From: Actinomycetota bacterium
GTDB lineage: Bacteria; Actinomycetota; Geothermincolia; Geothermincolales; RBG-13-55-18
NCBI GenBank assembly: GCA_013178005.1
Contig: JABLXL010000031.1
Span: forward strand, 1-49,784
DNA: 49,784 nucleotides
Reading direction: 5' to 3'
The notes under the pieces were generated by a model that did not search any database, was not told where the DNA came from, and saw only the letters and a program-made list of their open reading frames with translations. The position numbers and the translations under genes are program-made. How positions within the stretch are numbered: position 1 is the stretch's first letter; every line of letters starts with the position of its first letter. Shown here piece after piece: positions 1 through 8,544 of this stretch.

Positions 1-127
1 GGTTTTGCTCCTGCGCTTCCTTCAGACTCAACCTCGCGATTGAGCCCTTGCGCTTCGCTAGTCCTTCACCTCCGTCAGGTTGGACAGGGGACTTTCACCC
101 CCGAGCTGCCGGCCATGCCCGGCACAC
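1..127 (-). mobile_element. Group IIC intron, 5' end (partial, runs off left edge)
   Basis: Read on the minus strand from 127, the sequence opens GTGTGCC-GGGCATGG, then GGGGGTGAAAGTCCCC, GCGCAAGGGC, and TCTGAAGGAAGC followed by GCAAAACC. This order matches domain I of bacterial group IIC introns such as the Oceanobacillus iheyensis intron (from memory). The 5' end falls directly after a terminator hairpin and a TTCTT stretch, the usual target of class C introns. The remaining domains and any maturase lie outside the window. Confidence 0.85.
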
Positions 128-160
128 AAGAAGGAGGGCCCCGGTTCCCCGGAGCCCTCC
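128..160 (-). terminator. Rho-independent terminator of the propeller protein gene; intron target
   Basis: On the minus strand, GGAGGGC pairs with GCCCTCC and continues through a wobble and CCGG/CCGG to a GGAA tetraloop, about 12 bp in all, followed by TTCTT. It lies 33 bases past the stop of the upstream minus-strand gene. The T-rich tail ends where the group II intron begins, so the tail doubles as the intron-binding site. Confidence 0.85.
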
Positions 161-192
161 GTGTTCGTTAGCGTGCATGCAGTTTACGGCGC

Positions 193-2739
193 TTACGGCG
201 CGTAGCCGATGGAGTCGTGGGCCCAGGTACGGTCGTTGCCATACATGGACCGCTCGCAAATGACCGGCCCGCCCGTCGAGGTCACCATGGTGGAGACGTT
301 GTAATCGGTGACGAAGTCGTTGATATTGAAGGTCAGGCGGGAGTTGCCGTCGATCATGAAGACCTGCCCTGGCTGCATTCCCGTGCTGGTCATGAAGTCC
401 AGGTTAACCATGACCGCCTCGGGATTGGGGTTCTGCACCAGCACGAAGGTCTCCATGCCCCCGTCTGTCGCCCCCTCGGCCAGGTACCAGGTGTCAGCAG
501 GGGCGATAACCCCCAGAGAGTCGGTGCCCCAGGCGCGGTTGTCGCCGTACATGGCCCGCTCGCAGATCACTAGTCCCTTCCCCGCCGTGACATGGGTGGA
601 GACGTTTAAGTCGGTCACGTAGTCGTTGACCTTGAAAGTGTGGCGGGAGTTGCCCGCGACGAGGAAGTCCTGCGGTCCCTCCACCGGCCCCTTGCCGGTC
701 ATGAAGTCGAGGCTCACCGTTGCCGCCGTGGGCAGGGGGTTCTGCACCAGCACGAAGGTCTCCATGCCCCCGTCGGTGCAGCCTTCGGCCAGGTACCACT
801 CGGTCGAAGGCATGGTCGCCCCGATGGAGTTATGGGCCCAGGTACGCCCGTTGCCGTACATGGCCCGCTCGCAGACGACGTTTCCACCTTCGGAGGTGAC
901 CAGGGTGGATACATGAAAGCTCGTCACCTCGGAGTTGAGATTGAAGGAGATACGTGATAGTGCCGGGACGTACACGTCCTGCATGTCTGGGGGGTTCTTG
1001 GGGCCCTTGTCGGTCATCAGCGTCAGGTCGACGGTGACCGGCGAGTCGTTCGGGTTCTGCACCAGTACCCAGGTCTCCATGCCGCCGTCGGTGCAGCCCT
1101 CCGCCAGGTACCAGTCGGCTATGGCGGGCACGAAGGTCACCACCACTTCGTGGTGCATGGTGACGTTGGCGATGGTGTAGGAGAACTCGGGGACGGGGTT
1201 CACCGGCACGCCGTTGTCGATCACCGAGCCCGTGCGGTAGCCTTCATCCGGGGTGATGGTGATGGTGGCGTCCTCGCCGATCCCCACTACCTGGCTCTCT
1301 GGTTCGACCATGCCGTGGCCGCCCTCCACCCGCGCGTTGACGATGCGCTGGGTGATGTCCGCGGAGTACCAGATGCGTTCGTAATCCTCATCGCTGCCGT
1401 AACCCTCCCAGACGGCGTGTGGGTTGCCGTCGATGTCCAAAGCCATCTGGGGAGCACACTGTTCGTAGTCCGATTGGGTCGAGAGCGAAAGCGGCATGGA
1501 CCAGCCGGAGCCCAGGTTGGCGGTGTACCAGATGTCCTCATCGCCGCCGTCCGAGACCACGTGGGGGTGGTCGAAGGGGTCGATCGCCAGACCGATGGGA
1601 TATGATCCACCGTGTCCGTGGTCGCCGCTTAAGAGCTCCGGGTAGGACCAGCTCCCCCCGGCGTTGGTGGAGTAGAGGACGGAGCAACCCCCTCCGTAGG
1701 TGCTGTTGTGTCCGTGCCAGACGACGTGGGCTTTCCCCGCCGAGTCCGTCTTTATAGCGGTGCCGTAAGGACCGTCATCGTCGGGGGAGATGCTCAGCGG
1801 CGCGGACCAGTCTCCCCCGGCGTTGGTGGTGTACCAGATCAGCCATTCGTTTTCCGAGTCGTCGTACCCTCCCCATGCCACGTGGGCGGCACCCGATCCG
1901 TCCAGCGCTATCTGGGAACCGCGCTGGTAGTATTGGGACTGGGTGGAGAGGCGCACCGGGCTGGACCAGCTCCCCCCGGCGTTAGTGGCGTAGTAGACCT
2001 GCTCGTAGTCATTTTCCGGGTCGTACCCATACCACACCACGTGGGTGGCGCCCGATGCGTCCAGCGCCATCCGGGGATAGTACTGGTTGTATTGGGACTG
2101 GGTGGAGAGGCGCACCGGGCCGGACCAGCTCCCCCCGGCGTTGGTGGCGTACCAGATCTGCTCGTAGTCTCCGTCCGGGTCGTACCCATCCCACACCACG
2201 TGGGCGGCGCCCGATGCGTCCAGCACCATCTGGGGATAGTACTGGTTGTATTGGGACTGGGTGGAGAGGCGCACCGGGCCGGACCAGCTCCCCCCGGCGT
2301 TGGTGGCGTACCAGATCTGCCAGATGCCTTCCGTGGCGTCGTACCCTTCCCACACCACGTGGGCGGCGCCCGATGCGTCCAGCGCTATCTGGGGATAGTA
2401 CTGGTCGTATTGGGACTGGGTGGAGAGGCGTGCCGGGCTGGACCAGCTCCCCCCCGCGTTGGTGGCGTAGTAGATCTGCTTGCTGTAGCCGTCCGGGTCG
2501 TATCCATCCCACACCACGTGGGCGGCGCCCGATGCGTCCAGCGCTATCTGGGGCTCGTACTGGTCGTATTGGGACTGGGTGGAGATGTCCGTCGGGCTGG
2601 ACCAGGCCGGCGACGCCGTCGCCGCGGGCAGGCCGGCGGAGAAAAGGAGGGCTGCCGCCAGCAACACCGCCGCCGAGAGAACCCCCTTCCTTGCCACGCC
2701 CTTCTTGCTTGCTCTACGGTTTTTTTCTCTCGTTCTCAT
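193..2739 (-). CDS. Secreted eight-repeat beta-propeller protein with C-terminal WYLAEG repeats
   Basis: 848 aa. Residues 1-43 form a signal peptide (basic start, hydrophobic core, cleavage near ATASP). About eight repeats of ~53 residues follow (W-S-x-P-x-x-L-S-T-Q-S ... HVVW-x-GYD ... WYATNAGG), resembling BNR/sialidase-like blades; eight would suit one closed propeller. A small module around residues 455-525 (ITITPDEGYR) resembles bacterial surface beta-domains. Three ~105-residue repeats then each begin WYLAEG-x-TDGGMETxVLVQNPN and end CERxMYGN. The blades are nearly identical at DNA level (159-bp unit), implying recent expansion. No catalytic site was recognised; a surface binding or structural role is inferred. 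Confidence 0.8.
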   Translation of the reverse strand: MRTREKNRRASKKGVARKGVLSAAVLLAAALLFSAGLPAATASPAWSSPTDISTQSQYDQYEPQIALDASGAAHVVWDGYDPDGYSKQIYYATNAGGSWSSPARLSTQSQYDQYYPQIALDASGAAHVVWEGYDATEGIWQIWYATNAGGSWSGPVRLSTQSQYNQYYPQMVLDASGAAHVVWDGYDPDGDYEQIWYATNAGGSWSGPVRLSTQSQYNQYYPRMALDASGATHVVWYGYDPENDYEQVYYATNAGGSWSSPVRLSTQSQYYQRGSQIALDGSGAAHVAWGGYDDSENEWLIWYTTNAGGDWSAPLSISPDDDGPYGTAIKTDSAGKAHVVWHGHNSTYGGGCSVLYSTNAGGSWSYPELLSGDHGHGGSYPIGLAIDPFDHPHVVSDGGDEDIWYTANLGSGWSMPLSLSTQSDYEQCAPQMALDIDGNPHAVWEGYGSDEDYERIWYSADITQRIVNARVEGGHGMVEPESQVVGIGEDATITITPDEGYRTGSVIDNGVPVNPVPEFSYTIANVTMHHEVVVTFVPAIADWYLAEGCTDGGMETWVLVQNPNDSPVTVDLTLMTDKGPKNPPDMQDVYVPALSRISFNLNSEVTSFHVSTLVTSEGGNVVCERAMYGNGRTWAHNSIGATMPSTEWYLAEGCTDGGMETFVLVQNPLPTAATVSLDFMTGKGPVEGPQDFLVAGNSRHTFKVNDYVTDLNVSTHVTAGKGLVICERAMYGDNRAWGTDSLGVIAPADTWYLAEGATDGGMETFVLVQNPNPEAVMVNLDFMTSTGMQPGQVFMIDGNSRLTFNINDFVTDYNVSTMVTSTGGPVICERSMYGNDRTWAHDSIGYAP

Positions 2740-3286
2740 CCTCCGGCCTCCTTCCGTCCAGATCCCTGTGATGCTCTTTTTGCTTCTTGTGACACCCGAT
2801 ATACTCTGCCGGGGATGAGTGGGGGTCGACCCAGCCCAGGCTTATCTCCGTGAAGGCCCTAACGCTATATATTACCATATATTACCAGACAATAAACCAC
2901 GAAATCACCTCCCATAGACACTCCACGAGGATTTGTTCATGGGCTTCGAGAATTATCATCCAAAAAAATTATCCCATAAAATCGTGGCCTGAGATAGATA
3001 TCTCTTTCCCTGCGTCCCGAAGTACCAACCGGTCGCGCTTTCCCTAAATCTTTTTAATAACACACGGCATTACTTCGCGTTGGTTTCAATGAGACAAGGC
3101 ATGGCCTTGGGCGGCGATAATAAGACATGTTCGTTCTCTCATTTCTGCGGCGATAAACTAAAACACACCCTCTCTTCACAGCCCCTTAATACTGGCTTGA
3201 TAGATTGCGTGAGCAGGAAGATTAGCGCAACTTGTCAATATTTGCGGCACCACGAGGCCTGTGAAGGGGCATGAAGGAGGAGCAAA
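2740..3286. promoter_or_regulatory. Divergent AT-rich intergenic region
   Basis: 547 bases between two divergently transcribed genes, much lower in GC than the flanks. A candidate minus-strand promoter is TTGTCT (about 2888-2893) with TATAGC 17 bases further on, inside a direct repeat of TATATTACCA (about 2870-2890). The plus-strand gene has an RBS (GGAGG at 3276-3280) but no convincing promoter. No RNA gene or further coding region was seen. Confidence 0.4.
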
Positions 3287-3934
3287 GTGGAAGAAGGCAG
3301 TGTACAAGCGGGTTTGCGTGATGGCCGGGAATCCGGGAACGAACGATCTGTGGATGTGCTCGCGTCCTGTTGTGGTACGGACGGCGGCACGGAGTCTGGA
3401 GATCTCAAGCTGGAGGTCCCTACCGCCGGCAAGGCGAGCGCTTCGGGAACAAATCGTCGAAGGCGTTGGAAGAAGGTCGTTGGCGCTACGGCCTTATCGC
3501 TGGCGATCGCGGGCGTGAGCTTTTTCGGGGGCATGAAATTTGGGGAAAGCCGGGTGTCGAGCGGACCCGGGGGTAGCGCACCTGGAGAGGCTCGGATGGA
3601 AAACTCAGGCGAAGAGGCACCGAGTTTTCCCGGCGGCCCCATGGCGGGAGGTGCCATGGGGGCGATAGGCGAGGTAACGGCGATCAGCGAATCAAAAATC
3701 ACCATTGAGGATGAGCGGTCCGGTTCCTCAAGAACATATTCCATCAAGTCCTCCACCCAGATCCTGGATGGCGAAAAGGAGGCGGAGATAGACGATATAG
3801 AGGTGGGAGACAGAGTCATGGTCGTGCCAGACGGTTCGGATGCGGGTGCAGCCGCCCGTATCATTATCAACCCGGGCATGGGTGGACCGGGGGGAAGAGT
3901 TGAAGGGAACTCGGCTGCTGCTCCGTCCACCTGA
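3287..3934 (+). CDS. Single-pass membrane protein with DUF5666-like domain
   Basis: 215 aa from a GTG start with GGAGG six bases upstream. Residues 1-60 are polar and end in a basic RRRRWKK anchor. Residues 62-84 form one transmembrane segment. Glycine/proline-rich linker follows, then a compact domain at about 126-195 (GEVTAISESKITIED ... EVGDRVMVV), the pattern of DUF5666-type beta-barrel domains that often occur on secreted or lipoproteins. Topology is probably N-in/C-out. It stands alone between a divergent gene and a 390-base gap. Function unknown. Confidence 0.65.
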   Translation: MEEGSVQAGLRDGRESGNERSVDVLASCCGTDGGTESGDLKLEVPTAGKASASGTNRRRRWKKVVGATALSLAIAGVSFFGGMKFGESRVSSGPGGSAPGEARMENSGEEAPSFPGGPMAGGAMGAIGEVTAISESKITIEDERSGSSRTYSIKSSTQILDGEKEAEIDDIEVGDRVMVVPDGSDAGAAARIIINPGMGGPGGRVEGNSAAAPST

Positions 3935-4245
3935 GGAAGCGATGTCGTGAGGGCGTGCTGTAGGTATTTCGATTGCTGGCATCGACGCATGGTGGGGTTT
4001 GACTTCATATGTCATGCGGCGACCCTGAAGTCCCGAATCCGAAGAGTCTGGTGAGGGCTTTTTGCTGCTCGGGTAGGTCGCCGGGCTTGGGAATAAGCCG
4101 ACCCTTTATGCCCAGGCGTGGGCCATGAGAAACCCACGACAGGCGGTTGGCGGACAAGCTAACCATGAAGGACAGACACCGCGCCGGCGATAGGGCTCAT
4201 CCGGTACGCGGGGCGAATGACTCGAGGACACAGTTCCGATATCCC
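3935..4245. other. Intergenic region with two hairpins and a possible decayed reading frame
   Basis: Two adjacent inverted repeats are visible: GGTCG ... CGACC enclosing GGCTT/AAGCC (4076-4103), and CGTGGG/CCCACG (4117-4138). The first could terminate the upstream gene but its tail is only weakly T-rich. The minus strand stays open for about 55 codons ending near 4010 without a plausible start or RBS, so it could be a remnant of a mobile or decayed gene. No known riboswitch class was recognised. Confidence 0.3.
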
Positions 4246-4274
4246 TTGACATATATAATAATAATAATATTATT
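4246..4274 (+). promoter_or_regulatory. Promoter with overlapping AT palindrome for the Fe-S gene
   Basis: Consensus TTGACA at 4246-4251 and TATTAT at 4268-4273 with a 16-base spacer. The perfect palindrome AATAATATTATT (4263-4274) covers the -10 box and could be an operator. The downstream gene has GGGAGGT at 4314-4320. Confidence 0.65.
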
Positions 4275-4324
4275 TTAGTAATATCATCCTAGCTCGGAGG
4301 AGCGAAAGCGAAAGGGAGGTCGGG

Positions 4325-5380
4325 ATGAGAGAGGCTGTTTACGAGGAACTGGGCCGCCACCTGGACAAGGCGGTGGCGGGTGTGCCCATGTCGCCCAAGC
4401 TTCTGGAGATTCTCAAGATACTTTACCCGGGCGAGGAGGCAGAGGTGGCCTTGAAGCTGGCCATCTACGAGAACCGCACCCTCGCCGAGCTGGAGGCGGC
4501 GTTGCCGGAAAAGGCCGGGCGGCTTGAGGCCATCCTTTACGCCATGGCCCACCGTGGCACGGTGTTCACCGAGCAGAAACCTGGCAAGGAGAGGATCTAC
4601 CGCCTCCTCCCCAGCATCGTGGGCTTCGTGGAGGTGCCCTTCCTGGACGGGCAGGACACGCCGGTGAAGCGCGAGCTTTCGCGCTTGTGGAAGGAGTACA
4701 TAAACGAGGGCTTCGGCGAGGAGATGGCGAGAGGCATCCCGCTCATCCGGGTGGTGCCCATCGAGGAGACCCTCGAGGACGCCTCCCAGGTCCTTCCATA
4801 CGACGCGCTCACCGAGAAGGTGAGGGAGGCCTCCTTCATCGCCGTGGGCCATTGCCCCTGCCGCCAGATCGGCAAGTACACGGGCGAGGGATGCGACCGC
4901 CCCACAGAGCGTTGCATGCACTTCGGGAGCCTGGGGCGCTACATGGTGGAGATGGGCAAGGCGCGAGAGCTGACCGCGGACGAGGCGCTCGCCATGCTCA
5001 AGAGCGCCACCGAGGAGGGCCTGGTGCACGTCTGCGACAACCTGGAGGGCAGCCTGCGCACCATCTGCAACTGCTGCCCCTGCTGCTGCGGCTTCTTCCG
5101 CGTGCGCTCCGAGCGGGGTCTTCTCACCTACGCGCGCTCGAACTACGTGGCGGCGGTGGAGGGCGAGGACTGCATAGGCTGCGGCACCTGCGTGGAGAGA
5201 TGCCCCGTTAAGGCCATCTCCCTGGTGGAAGGTGTCGCGGTGGTGAACGGCGAGGTGTGCATCGGCTGCGGGGTGTGCGCCCCGACCTGCGAAGGAGCGG
5301 AGGCCATCCGGCTCAGGTTGCGCGAGGAGACAGCGCCGCCTGCCGCCCTGCAGGAATTCCTCGCCGCCAGGATGAAATAA
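4325..5380 (+). CDS. Cysteine-rich 4Fe-4S protein with N-terminal winged-helix-like region
   Basis: 351 aa, start supported by GGGAGGT six bases upstream. Residues 20-95 look like a helical/winged-helix region. A cysteine-rich middle section follows: GHCPCRQ (176-181), C190/C197 (PTERCMH), C237 and CNCCPCCCG (248-256). The C-terminus is a ferredoxin-type double cluster: CIGCGTCVERCP (283-294) and CIGCGVCAPTC (312-322). Proteins of this layout are common in anaerobes and are annotated only as 4Fe-4S binding. A cytoplasmic electron carrier or redox-responsive protein is inferred. It has its own promoter, and its last ~13 codons are repeated 132 bases downstream. Confidence 0.75.
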   Translation: MREAVYEELGRHLDKAVAGVPMSPKLLEILKILYPGEEAEVALKLAIYENRTLAELEAALPEKAGRLEAILYAMAHRGTVFTEQKPGKERIYRLLPSIVGFVEVPFLDGQDTPVKRELSRLWKEYINEGFGEEMARGIPLIRVVPIEETLEDASQVLPYDALTEKVREASFIAVGHCPCRQIGKYTGEGCDRPTERCMHFGSLGRYMVEMGKARELTADEALAMLKSATEEGLVHVCDNLEGSLRTICNCCPCCCGFFRVRSERGLLTYARSNYVAAVEGEDCIGCGTCVERCPVKAISLVEGVAVVNGEVCIGCGVCAPTCEGAEAIRLRLREETAPPAALQEFLAARMK

Positions 5381-5515
5381 TAGTAAGCAGCGGGAATGGG
5401 ATCGGAGCCGGGCGCTGGCGGTGGGCGAGTGAAGATCGCTACCCGAGTGAGGGTGATGGAGAAGAGGCCGCCTCCCGCCCTGCAGGAATTCCTCGCCGCC
5501 AGGATGAATTCATAG
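5335..5515 (+). repeat. Duplicated 3' end of the Fe-S gene
   Basis: The coding end at 5335-5373 recurs at 5467-5505 with one mismatch over about 38 bases. Both copies encode the ending LQEFLAARM followed within a few codons by a stop. The offset is 132 bases, a multiple of three. The second copy lies in non-coding sequence. Confidence 0.85.
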
Positions 5516-5576
5516 AAAGTAGAGAAAACCAGGAGCGGCACCATAACCATGAGCTCGCAACGAAGTAGGTGCCGGT

Positions 5577-5624
5577 TTCTTCCAGAGCGAGGGAAAAAGC
5601 GTGCGTCCCCTTGCTCTGGAAGAA
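5577..5624. repeat. Long inverted repeat (17-bp stem)
   Basis: TTCTTCCAGAGC (5577-5588) pairs perfectly with GCTCTGGAAGAA (5613-5624), continuing inward with a G-T wobble, an A-T and three G-C pairs, leaving a ~14-base loop. Neither flank is T-rich, so it is not a classical terminator. It lies in the 487-base gap before the TetR gene and may be a transcript-end structure or palindromic repeat element. The rest of that gap holds only the duplicated gene end. Confidence 0.6.
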
Positions 5625-5867
5625 GTTACTATCAAATATAGGTTGTTTACTGGAGTGTAGGTGGGAACCCGAAAAAGGTTTGTTATTCACGCTGGGAGAG
5701 AGCCGGCGGTTGAGGTATGGGCAAAACACCGACATAGCATGTTAAACGGATCACCAAGCCTTTAGGGCGAAGCGTCATATCCTGGGGCTTGGAGGTCCGG
5801 GTCGGAAGGCGGGCGACCTGACAGGTGATGGAGACGCTTGATAGGACTTGAACTCAGGAGGGTGCAA

Positions 5868-6458
5868 GTGGCGAACGCGAAGGCGGCGAGGAAGGAAAGA
5901 AGCCGTGAGAGGATCCTCACGTCCGCGGGGGTACTGCTGCGCGAAAAGGGCATCTCCGGCGCCAGTGTGGCGGAGGTGATGGAGGGCGCGGGGATGACCG
6001 TGGGAGGTTTCTACGCCCACTTCCCCTCCAAGCGCTCCCTGGTGGCGGAGACGCTCCGGGACACTTTGCGCAGGTCGCGTTCCCTGCTCATGGCCTCCGC
6101 GGAAGGGAAGCGGGGGGCGGACTGGGTTAGCGCGATGGCTCGGAGCTACCTGTCACCGCAGCACCGCGACAACCCGCGTGTGGGATGCCCGCTGCCGTCC
6201 ACCTTGGGCGAGGTGGCCAGAGAGGACGAGGAGGTCAGGAAGGCGCTGGCTGAGGAAATGGGTGAAGCGGTGTCCGAGGTGGCGTCGCGCTTGAAGGAGG
6301 AGGGGGTCGAGGACCCCCGCGGAGAGGCGCTGGCGCTGTTCTCGATCATGGTTGGCGGCCTGACCCTTGCCCGGGCGCTAAAGGGTAGCACCCTGTCCGA
6401 CCAGGTCCTTCTGGCTTGCCGCCGCCACATCGAACGTTACCTGGCCGGATCTCGATAG
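5868..6458 (+). CDS. TetR/AcrR family transcriptional regulator
   Basis: 196 aa from a GTG start; GGAGGG lies about five bases upstream, better than the TTG at 5838. The N-terminal helix-turn-helix reads RERILTSAGVLLREKGISGASVAEVMEGAG, with recognition helix TVGGFYAHFPSKRSLV, typical of TetR. The C-terminal half (about 80-196) is the helical ligand-binding/dimerisation region; RVGCPLPSTLGEVAR resembles TetR subgroups that respond to small organic or electrophilic compounds. Its target is not apparent; the next gene downstream is a lipoprotein. Confidence 0.85.
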   Translation: MANAKAARKERSRERILTSAGVLLREKGISGASVAEVMEGAGMTVGGFYAHFPSKRSLVAETLRDTLRRSRSLLMASAEGKRGADWVSAMARSYLSPQHRDNPRVGCPLPSTLGEVAREDEEVRKALAEEMGEAVSEVASRLKEEGVEDPRGEALALFSIMVGGLTLARALKGSTLSDQVLLACRRHIERYLAGSR

Positions 6459-6615
6459 ATCACCTCCCAAAGGACCCACGGATGCCTCCCTGTGGCTGGG
6501 GCGATCGCAGGCGCGCCGCGCGCGGGTTCTGGAAAAACCGGGAAAAGACCCCTCCCTCCCCGTTATGGTGATATAGTCAAGGCGTGGCGGCGGCTTTGCT
6601 TGAGGATGAGGGGGG

Positions 6616-8286
6616 ATGGCCGTGAGAGGCTTGTGTTTTTCCGTGGCTGCGCTCCTGCTCGCGGGTCTGGTTGCCGGCTGCGGCGGAAAGCAGGAGGGGA
6701 AGCGGCATGTGTGGGATTTCGACGACCCCTCCGGATACGCGTTCGACGCCGGGCTGGTGAGCGTGGGCGAGGGAGGGAATTCCCTGGCCGAGCTTAAGAG
6801 GCTGCCCGGGGAAGCCTTCTGGACTGCCTCCTATGCGCATCCCCTTCCCGGACAGGCGCCAGAGTACCACCAGGGCGCCTTTGACGCCAAGGGAAACCTG
6901 GTGGTTGTCGGCTCCAACACTGACACGCCGCAGAGGCCGATCACCGGCCAGCTCATGGTCGCCAAGTACAGCCCGGATGGGCAGCTCCTGCCCGGTTGGC
7001 CCAGGTTCCACACCGACCCCGCATACCGCTGGAACGAGGGAGAGGACATATCCCTGGACGGAGCCGGGAACATGGCCATCGCCGGTTACTCCATCGTGGA
7101 CGGGAGGTCATGGGTCTTCTCCGTGTGGAGGCTGGACGCCGAGGGGAACATGCTTCCGGGCTGGCCGCAGCACGCGGCCTCGGGTCGCGCCTACGGGACG
7201 GGAGTGGTCATCGATTACGGCGGCGATGTCGTGGCTTGCGGTTCCTCGAGCAGCCGCATGCTACTGGCGAAGTACCGGCCGGACGGCGTTGCGGTGGATG
7301 GATGGCCCAAGGCCCTCGAGCCCGTTCCCGGCCAGGGAGCCTTCTCCTACGATATCATCCAGGATATGGAAGGGAACCTTGTCGTCGCGGGGTACGCGGA
7401 TTCCGCCGCCGGCGGCCGGGACGCGGTCCTCTACAAGCTCGACCCGGAGGGGAATGTGCTGCCAGGCTGGCCGAAGGTCTGGGATTCAGGCCCCGGGACC
7501 TACGACGAGTATTTCGCTCTCTCCCAGGACGCCGGCGGGGATTATTGCGTCGTGGGCACAGGCCAGGGCGCTAGCGCGGAGAGCGGCAGGCTGCTGGTGA
7601 CCCGCTACAGCCCCGACGGGGAGCAGAGGGTCGGGTGGCCGCAGATCTACGGACAGGATGGCGTGCGCAACTACAGTCCTCCCGACGCCTGGCGGGGAAG
7701 CGTCGACAGCGCGGGAGGCATCGCCGCCGCCTTCATCGCTGCCGCCGCGGCTCCCCAAGTCCTTACCCTGCGCTACAGGCCGGACGGCTCCCTGGCCGAC
7801 GGCTTCCCTAAGACGGTGGCCAGGGAAGGCTACCTTGTGGGTACGCGTTCCTGCGTGGTCGACGGGGAAGGCAACATCTATACCCTGGGCTTCTCCCACC
7901 CCGTGGGCAACGAGGACGCCGACCACACCACCTTCGTCGCCAAGTATCCTCCCGGCGCCTATGCCGCCGCCGGGCCTTTCCTGGTCACCCGGGAAGGCGT
8001 CGGTTACACCAGGCTGACCAGCTTCGCGGAGACCCTGGGCGAGGGCAGCGAGGGCGACGTCCTCTACCAGCTCTCGCCGGACGGCGTGAGCTGGTACTAC
8101 CACGACGGATCGCGGTGGGCCGAGGCAGCGGGCCGAGGAGAGGCCAACCCCGCGGATGAGGTGGATGCCCACATCGGGGACTTTGCCGCGCAGGCCGGGA
8201 GCGGTACCCTGCACCTCAGGATCTTTCTGGCCGGCGACGGAAGCCAGGCGGTGCGCCTGGATGCCGTGAGCGTGGAATACGAATGA
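6616..8286 (+). CDS. Propeller-type lipoprotein
   Basis: 556 aa. The signal peptide ends in lipobox LVAGC with the lipidated cysteine at residue 22; a polypurine GAGGGGGG precedes the ATG. Residues ~70-430 contain six or seven repeats of pattern Y-x-P-D-G-x-x-x-x-GWP followed by a beta-rich stretch (GNLVVAGY, GNMAIAGYS), a beta-propeller signature like SBBP or delta-60 repeats. The C-terminal ~120 residues are a separate beta domain. Extracytoplasmic, membrane-anchored; a binding role is inferred and no enzyme motif was seen. Confidence 0.75.
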   Translation: MAVRGLCFSVAALLLAGLVAGCGGKQEGKRHVWDFDDPSGYAFDAGLVSVGEGGNSLAELKRLPGEAFWTASYAHPLPGQAPEYHQGAFDAKGNLVVVGSNTDTPQRPITGQLMVAKYSPDGQLLPGWPRFHTDPAYRWNEGEDISLDGAGNMAIAGYSIVDGRSWVFSVWRLDAEGNMLPGWPQHAASGRAYGTGVVIDYGGDVVACGSSSSRMLLAKYRPDGVAVDGWPKALEPVPGQGAFSYDIIQDMEGNLVVAGYADSAAGGRDAVLYKLDPEGNVLPGWPKVWDSGPGTYDEYFALSQDAGGDYCVVGTGQGASAESGRLLVTRYSPDGEQRVGWPQIYGQDGVRNYSPPDAWRGSVDSAGGIAAAFIAAAAAPQVLTLRYRPDGSLADGFPKTVAREGYLVGTRSCVVDGEGNIYTLGFSHPVGNEDADHTTFVAKYPPGAYAAAGPFLVTREGVGYTRLTSFAETLGEGSEGDVLYQLSPDGVSWYYHDGSRWAEAAGRGEANPADEVDAHIGDFAAQAGSGTLHLRIFLAGDGSQAVRLDAVSVEYE

Positions 8287-8410
8287 AGGAGCGTTTCCCG
8301 GCGGCGGAGGCGCATCCGCCGCTAAGGGAGAGAGGGGGAAAGGGATGTTCGCCGGGATCATGCTGAGCGTCGCAGTGGCCGCGATGCTACTCACGGAGAG
8401 GCATTCGCGT

Positions 8411-8439
8411 TTTATGAGATATTAACTGCGGCCTATAAT
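8411..8439 (+). promoter_or_regulatory. Candidate promoter of the CMD selenoprotein gene
   Basis: TATAAT at 8434-8439 with TTTATG 17 bases upstream (8411-8416). The -10 is consensus, the -35 is poor. It lies about 105 bases before the first possible start of the gene. Confidence 0.4.
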
Positions 8440-8544
8440 CGACGCCCCGGGTTTATCACGGTTGCTCACATTCCTATCACGCGCTTGTATGGGGCGGAAT
8501 ATGTGGAGGCAGTATTGGTATAAAGGAAAGAGGGATGGGAGGGA

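Noticed and set aside
1708-2853. Long plus-strand open frame opposite the propeller protein gene
   Set aside because: Antisense frame produced by the repetitive GC-rich blades; no RBS, low-complexity translation, and the minus strand has a signal peptide and recognisable repeats.
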